From positions 1-64,000 of the forward strand of contig CAZKHJ010000006.1 in the NCBI GenBank assembly GCA_964552675.1: DNA of 64,000 nucleotides, written 5' to 3'. The notes under the pieces are model-generated. The model saw only the letters and a list, made by a program, of their open reading frames with translations. It made no database searches and was not told where the DNA came from. The DNA comes from Sulfurimicrobium sp964552675 (GTDB lineage: Bacteria; Pseudomonadota; Gammaproteobacteria; Burkholderiales; Sulfuricellaceae). The position numbers and the translations under genes are program-made. This document shows, in pieces, positions 58,507 to 64,000 of this stretch (position 1 is its first letter; the number at the start of each line of letters is the position of its first letter).

Positions 58507-58963
58507 ATGGGGGCGTGCTCTTCTTGCCGTTGCGCTGCTGGGCGTGTCCGCTGCGGTTGGCGCGGCCGGCTTCTCCTTCCAGGATACGGTTGGCAGAAAA
58601 CATTCCCTGGAAGGCTACAAGGGCAAGTGGGTGCTGGTGAATTTCTGGGCAACCTGGTGCCCGCCCTGCCTGGAAGAAATCCCCGACCTGATCGACCTGC
58701 ATGACCGGCACAAGGACAGGGACCTGGTGGTGCTGGGCGTGGCGCTGGATTATCGCAACCAGCAGCAGGTGAAGGATTTTGCTGACCAGATGTTCATTTC
58801 CTACCCGGTGATCCTGGGTTCTTACGATTCCGCCGCCCAGGTAGGGAAAGTCAATGGCCTGCCCACCACCTATCTGTTCAATCCCCAGGGCAAGATGGTG
58901 GCCTACAATGTCGGCGCCATTACCCGCAAGATGGTGGAAAACTATATCAGCGCCAAAAAATAG
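58496..58963 (+). CDS. TlpA/ResA-type thioredoxin-like protein
   Basis: A 155-aa exported thioredoxin-fold protein with a signal peptide ending VGAAG and active site WCPPC in VNFWATWCPPCLEEIPDLID. It is a likely periplasmic disulfide reductase, perhaps for cytochrome c maturation. The start at 58496 overlaps the yqhA end by 11 nt; the longer frame runs through yqhA. It is followed 9 nt later by a second thioredoxin-like gene. Confidence 0.85.
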   Translation: MATKWGRALLAVALLGVSAAVGAAGFSFQDTVGRKHSLEGYKGKWVLVNFWATWCPPCLEEIPDLIDLHDRHKDRDLVVLGVALDYRNQQQVKDFADQMFISYPVILGSYDSAAQVGKVNGLPTTYLFNPQGKMVAYNVGAITRKMVENYISAKK

Positions 58964-58972
58964 GAGAATCAC

Positions 58973-59488
58973 ATGGTGAAATTCCTCATGAGCCTGGTGC
59001 TCTGCCTGTTCGCCGCCAGCGGCTGGGCGGAAACGCGCGATGTGCAGCAGCATTTTTTCAACCAGCACCTGGGCGATCTCAAGGCCGAACTGGATACCGC
59101 GAAACAGGAAGGCAAGCAGGGCATCCTGCTGATGTTCGAAATGGATGACTGTCCCTTCTGTCACCGTATGAAGCAGACCATCCTCAATCAGTCCGAAGTG
59201 CAGGACTATTACCGTAAGCATTTCCTGATCTTCGCCGTGGATACCGAAGGCGCCAATGCCCTGACGGATTTTGCCGGCAAGGCGGCCACGGAGAAAAAAT
59301 TCGCCCTCGATCACCGCGTGCGCGCCACGCCGGCCTTCCTCTTTTTCGACCTCTCCGGCCAGCCGCTCACGCGCTATACCGGCGCGGCCCGGGACGTGAA
59401 GGAATTCATGGCGCTGGGGCGCTATGTGGCCGAAGGCGCCTACAAGAACATGCCGTTTGCCCGCTACAAGCAACAGGCCGCGCCATGA
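58973..59488 (+). CDS. Thioredoxin-like protein with CPFC site
   Basis: A 171-aa periplasmic protein (signal ending GWAE, about residue 18) of the SoxW/thioredoxin-related group. The active site CPFC lies in LLMFEMDDCPFCHRMKQTIL, with the cis-Pro in RVRATPAFLFFD. It follows the TlpA-like gene, and its stop overlaps the start of the TolC-like gene. Proteins of this type reduce specific periplasmic disulfides. Confidence 0.82.
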   Translation: MVKFLMSLVLCLFAASGWAETRDVQQHFFNQHLGDLKAELDTAKQEGKQGILLMFEMDDCPFCHRMKQTILNQSEVQDYYRKHFLIFAVDTEGANALTDFAGKAATEKKFALDHRVRATPAFLFFDLSGQPLTRYTGAARDVKEFMALGRYVAEGAYKNMPFARYKQQAAP

Positions 59489-60774
59489 AACCGGCTATCC
59501 TGGCCCTGCTGCTGGGAATTACCGCTTTTTCTCCCGTTCCTGGCGCAGCCCAGCCGCTGACCCTGGAGCAGGCGCTGCTGACGGCGGAAGACCCCCATCC
59601 CGATCTCGGGCTGGCGCTGGCCGACCAGGCCGTGGCTATGGCCGATCGTGACCTGGCCGGGGCGCGCAGCGACTGGAATCTCAACCTGGAAGCCGGCCTG
59701 CGCCAGGCCAGACCGACAGTTGGGCCCGATAGCGTGAGCGACAACTCGCTCCGCCTTAATGCGCGCAAGTCGTTGTACGATTTTGGCCGCACCGCGCTAT
59801 CGACCCAAGCTGCCGGTTCCCTGGTGGAGGCGCGCGCGGCAGGCGTGCTGGATGCGCGCGCCCGGCGCCGGGTGGAGATCATGGCGCGCTTTTTCGACGT
59901 GCTGCTGGCTGACATGCAGTTTGCCGCCGAGAGCGAATACATGGCAGTTGCCTATGTCAATTTCGACAATGGCCGCCATCGCCTCGAAGTGGGCCAGATT
60001 GCGGCTGCCGACCTGGCCGAGATCGAAAACCGCTATCAGGAGTGGCTGGTGAAGCGCAATGCCAGCCAGATGCTGCAGCGCAGCGCGCGTGCGCGGCTGG
60101 CGGGCGCGATGAACCGTCCCGGCCAGCTTTCTGCCGATCTGGCCGACCCTGACCTGGCGGGCAATGACCGCACCCTGCCCGAATATGAACAACTGCTGCC
60201 CCTGCTGCGCGCGCACAATCCCCGTCTGGGTGCCTTGCGCGCCCAGCTGGCCGCAGCCACGCAGCGCATCGAGGCGGTGCGTGCCGAAAAATCTCCCGCA
60301 CTCGACCTCGAACTGGAAGCGGCCGGCTACAGCCGCGAGGCCGCGACACGGGATAATCTGAAGGCTGGCGTGGTGCTGTCCTGGCCGCTTTACACCGGCA
60401 AGCGGGTGGATGCCCAGATGGCCAGGGAACAGGCGCAGTTCCAGCGCTTGCAGGCGGAAAGCGGGAAGCTGGAGCTGGAGCTGGAACAGGCCGTGCTGGA
60501 TGCCTGGCTTGAAATCGGCGAGTTGCAGCGCACTGTGCGCCCCGCCGCAAGGAAAAACAGCGACTACCGCGAGCTGGCGCTGGAACGCGCGCGCGGCCAG
60601 TACGAAATGGAGTTGAAAACCAATCTGGGTGATTCCATGGCGGCGACCATGGAGGCAAAACTGCGCGAACGGAAAACCGAATATCAGCTTGCCCTCGCCT
60701 TTGCCCGGCTGGAAGCGCTGCTGGGCCGGCCGGTGGAGAATGCCAACACGGAAAACAAGGGACAAATCAAATGA
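59485..60774 (+). CDS. TolC-type outer membrane efflux protein
   Basis: A 429-aa outer-membrane factor with a signal peptide (GAAQ, about residue 22) and two halves rich in long coiled helices: LTLEQALLTAEDPHPDLGLA opens the first, LLPLLRAHNPRLGALRAQLA the second, and the final LAFARLEALLGRPV is typical. It would form an exit channel with the adaptor that follows (4-nt overlap). No inner-membrane pump gene is adjacent. Confidence 0.82.
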   Translation: MKPAILALLLGITAFSPVPGAAQPLTLEQALLTAEDPHPDLGLALADQAVAMADRDLAGARSDWNLNLEAGLRQARPTVGPDSVSDNSLRLNARKSLYDFGRTALSTQAAGSLVEARAAGVLDARARRRVEIMARFFDVLLADMQFAAESEYMAVAYVNFDNGRHRLEVGQIAAADLAEIENRYQEWLVKRNASQMLQRSARARLAGAMNRPGQLSADLADPDLAGNDRTLPEYEQLLPLLRAHNPRLGALRAQLAAATQRIEAVRAEKSPALDLELEAAGYSREAATRDNLKAGVVLSWPLYTGKRVDAQMAREQAQFQRLQAESGKLELELEQAVLDAWLEIGELQRTVRPAARKNSDYRELALERARGQYEMELKTNLGDSMAATMEAKLRERKTEYQLALAFARLEALLGRPVENANTENKGQIK

Positions 60775-61529
60775 AAAGATGGCTACTGGTGATCTGGCTT
60801 GGCATGGGCGCTGCCCAGGCGGCAGAGTTGCCCGCCGTGTTGCAGTGGTCGCAGCGGGTGGAGCTCTCCACGCCGGTTTCGGGCGTGGTGCAGGCCGTCA
60901 ATGTGGCGGCGGGCGAGCGCGTCAGGAAAGGCCAAGTGCTATTGCAGCTGGATGATCGCGTCTATGCCGGCCGCGTCGAGGAGGCCGGCGCTGCCGTGGC
61001 GCGCCAGCAGGAAGAAGCGGCTGAGGCGGGGCGCGATCTCAAGCGCGTGCAGGAACTCTACGACCGTACCGTGATTTCCACCTCCGAACTGGACCTGGCC
61101 AAGGTGCGTCAGGCCAAGGCCGCAGCCCAGCTCAGGGAAATGCAGGCACGCCACAAACAGGAAGCGAAAAACCGTGCGGACAGCATTTTGCGTGCCCCTT
61201 TCGACGCGCTGATCGTGACGCGCCTGGTTGAGCCGGGACAGGCCGTGGCGGCGGGATTGCAGCCGCAGGCCCTGCTGGTGCTGGCTCGGTCCGGAGAGAT
61301 GGTGGCGCGCGCCCAGGCGAGCGCAGAGCAGATCGCTTCCCTCAAGACTGGCCAGGATGTGACGGTTGCCGTGGGTAAGCAGAATTTCCGTGGCAAAATC
61401 AGAACCCTCGGGCTGGAGCCCGGCTCCCGCGACAAGAGCGGCAATCCGCTGTATGCGCTGGATGTGGCTTTCCCCACAGGGGACACCGTGCTGCGCTCCG
61501 GCGCTTCCGCTTCCCTCACCCTGCCGTAA
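60771..61529 (+). CDS. HlyD/RND-type periplasmic adaptor protein
   Basis: A 252-aa adaptor: a signal peptide (AQAAE), a lipoyl half-motif VELSTPVSGVVQAVNVAAGE, then VRKGQVLLQLDD. A coiled-coil hairpin spans about residues 65-130, and the second lipoyl half is DSILRAPFDALIVTRLVEPG. It would join the TolC-like channel to an inner-membrane transporter that is missing here. A MITE copy begins 16 nt after its stop, so the original downstream order may have been changed. Confidence 0.83.
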   Translation: MKRWLLVIWLGMGAAQAAELPAVLQWSQRVELSTPVSGVVQAVNVAAGERVRKGQVLLQLDDRVYAGRVEEAGAAVARQQEEAAEAGRDLKRVQELYDRTVISTSELDLAKVRQAKAAAQLREMQARHKQEAKNRADSILRAPFDALIVTRLVEPGQAVAAGLQPQALLVLARSGEMVARAQASAEQIASLKTGQDVTVAVGKQNFRGKIRTLGLEPGSRDKSGNPLYALDVAFPTGDTVLRSGASASLTLP

Positions 61530-61545
61530 ATTGCCCGGCGTCATG

Positions 61546-61713
61546 CTAGCAGCCTGTCGGACTTGAAGAATCGAAGCGAGAATTCGGCTGGGCGAGGACA
61601 GATTTTGTCGGTTTTGCAGGTCAATAGTCATTCTATTGACCAAAAAAGCGGCGAAATATGGACCGCCCAGGCGGATTTGCAGCCGATTTCCTTTAAGTCC
61701 GACAGGCTGCTAG
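61546..61713. mobile_element. MITE-like element, copy B (160-bp core flanked by CTAG)
   Basis: A 160-bp core (61550-61709) flanked by CTAG, with perfect arms CTAGCAGCCTGTCGGACTT. It is copy A in reverse orientation. By eye I count seven differences in the core, two of them a compensated pair at the first and last core positions (G/C in A, C/G in B). The central hairpin is at 61619-61641. It lies between the adaptor gene and the cobalamin riboswitch. Confidence 0.85.
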
Positions 61714-61728
61714 AATGGCGCCGCGTTT

Positions 61729-61905
61729 CAGGTGCTCCTGCCGCCAACCGGCTCAGGGGTTAAACGGGAAATCGGTGCGTCCGCCATGCGGACCAGGCCG
61801 ATGCTGCCCCCGCAACGGTAAGCGAGTGTGGGCGTGTCAATCAGCCACTGTGCACAAGCATGGGAAGGCGATACGTCAAGACTTGCGAGCCCGGATACCG
61901 GCCTG
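61729..61905 (+). ncRNA. Cobalamin (AdoCbl) riboswitch
   Basis: Typical elements are visible in order: GGTGCTCCTG, then TTAAACGGGAAATCGGTGCG, CCGATGCTGCCCCCGCAACG, GGTAAGCGAG, the B12-box-like CAGCCACTGTGC and a final TTGCGAGCCCGGATACCGGC. It lies about 120 nt before btuB, so cobalamin should shut off btuB and the downstream gene. The expression platform (61906-62027) was not resolved. Confidence 0.92.
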
Positions 61906-62027
61906 GGACGGGAAGTGGGAATGCCGCGGGGTGACGGTTAACCAGCATGGCCTTGCGCCATTCCGGGTGTTTCCATTGATTGAAGTCGCTGCTTGCGGGG
62001 ACGCTTGCAGCCACCATGGAAACCGAT

Positions 62028-63884
62028 ATGAAATACACCTTGAAATTCAGTTTTACCACCCTTTCGATTTGTCTGGTCGGCCCGCTATTGGCCAATGAAA
62101 TTCCGGCCTATCAGGGTGAGGAAATCGTCGTCACCGCCACGCGCACCCCGCAACCGGCCAGTGCCTTGCTGAATGACGTTACAGTGATTACCCGGGAACA
62201 GATTGCCCAGGCGGGGCAATCTTCCCTGCTCGAAATCCTGCAGGCCGTTCCCGGGGTGGAAATCACCGCCAATAGCGGTTTGGGCAGTATGGGGTCAATC
62301 ATGCTGCGCGGCGCCAATTCCAACCATACCCTGATTCTGCTGGACGGCATGCGGCTGGGTTCGGCAACGGTTGGCTTGACGGCCATTGAACACATTCCCG
62401 CCGACCTGATCGAGCGCATCGAGATCCTGCCTGGAGGCGCCAGCGCGCTGTATGGCGCCGATGCCGTGGGTGGTGTGATCCAGATCTTTACCAAATCGGG
62501 CAAGGGCGCGCCGCGCCTGAATATTTCTGCCGGGCTGGGCAGTAATAATCTGCAGACGTTCAGCGGCGGTTTTGGCGGCGTCAGCGGTGCGACAACCTTT
62601 CATCTCCAGGCCGGCTACACCGGCAGCGACAATTTTTCTGCCACCAACCCTCAGGTCCGTTTCAATATGTACAATCCGGACAGTGATGGCTACCGCAACC
62701 AGCACCTTTCGGCCAGCGTGGAACATGCCCTGAATAATGATCACAGCCTCGGTGCCACGGTATTTCATAGTGATGGCAAGATTCATTTTGACATGGGGCC
62801 GGATAGCAATGATTACACCCTGCAGACGCTTGACTCCTATACCGTCTACAGCCGCAACAGCCTGACTTCGGCGTGGCAAAGCCTATTGCGTTACGGCTAC
62901 AGCAGCGACGATGCAACCACCTGGGGGATGTACCCGAGTGTATTCCATACCACCCAGAGCCTGGTGACCTGGCAGAACGATATTCGAGTGGGTTCCGGAA
63001 CCGCCATCCTTGGCGCCGAGTATGCAGAACAGAAAGTCAGCGGCAGCACGACATACAGCCAGGACCGACGCACCATCTCTTCCCTCCTGGCCGGATACCA
63101 CAACACTTTCGGCCCGCATCGGGTGCAGTTGAATGGGCGCCGTGACGACAACTCCCAATTTGGTGTGCAGGATACCGGTTCGGCATCCTATGGCTATCGT
63201 CTGACCGAGGCCTGGAAAGCGAGCGCCACCATTGGCAAATCGTTCAAGGCGCCGACCTTCAACGACCTCTACTTTCCCTTTGCTGACTATGGCTGGGGCT
63301 ACAGCTATCAGGGCAATCCTGACCTGAAACCGGAAAAGGCATTCAGCCGTGAGTTGCGGCTGAGTTACCAGCAGGGCAAACAGGCCGGTGGTGTCACCTA
63401 TTACAAGAATCGTATCAGCAATCTGATTATCGCCAGCAGCGGTGCGCCGGCAGATATGCCAACCAACCTGGGTGCAGCGGAAATTCAGGGTTTCGAGTTG
63501 AGCTATGCGGGCGAAATTGCCGGCTTTAAAGTGGGCGCCAACCTGAATCTGCAAAACCCCGAGGATGAGGCCACCGGCCTGTTGTTGCCGCGACGCGCCG
63601 AACAGCACGGCGCGCTCAGGCTGGAACGGCGCACAGGGGCCTGGTCGCTGGGTGGGGAAACGGTGTTTTCCGGGCATCGCTACGATGATGCGGCCAATAC
63701 CCGCAGGCTGGGCGGCTACGGCATCGTCAATGTCTACGCCGGCTATGCCCTGGACAAGGAATGGGTGCTGCAGGCGCGCGCCAATAACCTTTTCGACCGG
63801 CAATACGAACTGGCACAGGGTTACAACACACCGGGGGCCAATATTTTTGTCGGTGTGCGCTATCAGCCAGTTGATCGGCCATGA
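62028..63884 (+). CDS. btuB: TonB-dependent vitamin B12 receptor BtuB
   Basis: Outer-membrane receptor importing cobalamin. The 618-aa precursor has a signal peptide (LLANE), a TonB box EEIVVTATR, and a plug domain with VPGVEITANSGLGSMGSIML then RGANSNHTLILLDGMRLG. The 22-stranded barrel ends in IFVGVRYQP. The ATG at 62028 gives the best signal peptide; 62016 is an alternative. The riboswitch upstream and the adenosyltransferase gene downstream (4-nt overlap) fix its substrate as a corrinoid. Confidence 0.92.
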   Translation: MKYTLKFSFTTLSICLVGPLLANEIPAYQGEEIVVTATRTPQPASALLNDVTVITREQIAQAGQSSLLEILQAVPGVEITANSGLGSMGSIMLRGANSNHTLILLDGMRLGSATVGLTAIEHIPADLIERIEILPGGASALYGADAVGGVIQIFTKSGKGAPRLNISAGLGSNNLQTFSGGFGGVSGATTFHLQAGYTGSDNFSATNPQVRFNMYNPDSDGYRNQHLSASVEHALNNDHSLGATVFHSDGKIHFDMGPDSNDYTLQTLDSYTVYSRNSLTSAWQSLLRYGYSSDDATTWGMYPSVFHTTQSLVTWQNDIRVGSGTAILGAEYAEQKVSGSTTYSQDRRTISSLLAGYHNTFGPHRVQLNGRRDDNSQFGVQDTGSASYGYRLTEAWKASATIGKSFKAPTFNDLYFPFADYGWGYSYQGNPDLKPEKAFSRELRLSYQQGKQAGGVTYYKNRISNLIIASSGAPADMPTNLGAAEIQGFELSYAGEIAGFKVGANLNLQNPEDEATGLLLPRRAEQHGALRLERRTGAWSLGGETVFSGHRYDDAANTRRLGGYGIVNVYAGYALDKEWVLQARANNLFDRQYELAQGYNTPGANIFVGVRYQPVDRP

Positions 63885-64000
63885 GCGACGATCTCGACAG
63901 CCGTTACAAAACCCGCATGGCACGCAAGAAAGCGCTGATCGAGGCTAACATCGCCCGCGCCAGCGACGAGCGCGGACTGCTGATCGTGCTCACCGGCAAC
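63881..64000 (+). CDS. cobO: Corrinoid adenosyltransferase CobO/BtuR, N-terminal part
   Basis: The first 40 codons of a gene cut by the right window edge. RYKTRMARKKALIEANIARA and ERGLLIVLTGN match the start of ATP:corrinoid adenosyltransferases, just before the P-loop. It would convert imported cob(I)alamin to adenosylcobalamin. It overlaps btuB by 4 nt and shares its riboswitch control. Confidence 0.88.
   Translation, partial: MSDDLDSRYKTRMARKKALIEANIARASDERGLLIVLTGN

Noticed and set aside
1..64000. tRNA, rRNA, prophage or integrase genes
   Set aside because: I looked for cloverleaf-like stretches and phage-type genes and saw none I could support.

Overview
The window looks like a chromosomal stretch of a facultatively anaerobic, denitrifying betaproteobacterium. 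The gene content (nap, nirS-type and c-type nor genes, anaerobic ubiquinone genes, class III ribonucleotide reductase, many c-type cytochromes, no tRNA or rRNA) resembles Nitrosomonadales denitrifiers such as the Sulfuricella/Thiobacillus group. The genus is an inference, because no marker gene is present. Region 1 (1-12.4 kb) is nitrate and nitrite reduction. Divergent napDA (napA cut by the window edge) faces a long nir cluster: nirS, a NapC/NirT tetraheme cytochrome, a NirB-like cytochrome with a CX3CH motif, nirC, nirF, a nirDL fusion, nirG, a periplasmic protein with two P-box-like motifs, a c4-type cytochrome, nirH, nirJ and nirN. Together these make cytochrome cd1 nitrite reductase and its heme d1; nirE is absent here. 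Region 2 (12.4-16.4 kb) holds a PilZ gene, ubiT-ubiV-ubiU for oxygen-independent ubiquinone synthesis, and a YhcC-type radical SAM gene. Region 3 (16.4-33 kb) is NO metabolism. It holds norD, norQ, norF, norE, norB, norC, an NsrR repressor with a candidate operator, a NapH-like polyferredoxin, three DUF2249 proteins, a hemerythrin-like protein, a MIP18/DUF59 protein, a canonical NnrS and three further NnrS-like polytopic membrane proteins. FNR/DNR-type boxes (TTGAT-N4-ATCAA and variants) precede most of these units, and a heme-type Crp/Fnr regulator lies at 37.4 kb. Region 4 (33-40 kb) has a membrane diguanylate cyclase, a class III ribonucleotide reductase whose glycyl-radical domain is encoded by a separate 63-codon gene, its activase, the Crp/Fnr regulator, leuA preceded by a leucine-rich mini-ORF, and acylphosphatase. 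Region 5 (40-46.5 kb) is accessory: a sulfotransferase-like gene coupled to a lipoprotein gene, a RelE/ParE-type toxin-antitoxin pair, and a glycosyltransferase-like gene paired with an acetolactate-synthase-like ThDP enzyme. Region 6 (46.5-58 kb) has three tandem hybrid histidine kinases with a shared core and different sensors (one with a CXXCH heme site), then DUF2069, HugZ-like, WrbA, YihY, a PilZ-like protein and YqhA. Region 7 (58.5-64 kb) has two thioredoxin-like proteins, TolC/HlyD-type efflux parts, and a cobalamin riboswitch driving btuB and a corrinoid adenosyltransferase cut by the window end. Repeats include two near-identical 160-bp MITE-like elements in opposite orientation flanked by CTAG (one exactly at the norD stop codon), CGCAAAG-type palindromes, and REP-like palindromes. 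Coordinates and motifs were read directly from sequence; family assignments rest on recognised motifs and gene context, without database searches.
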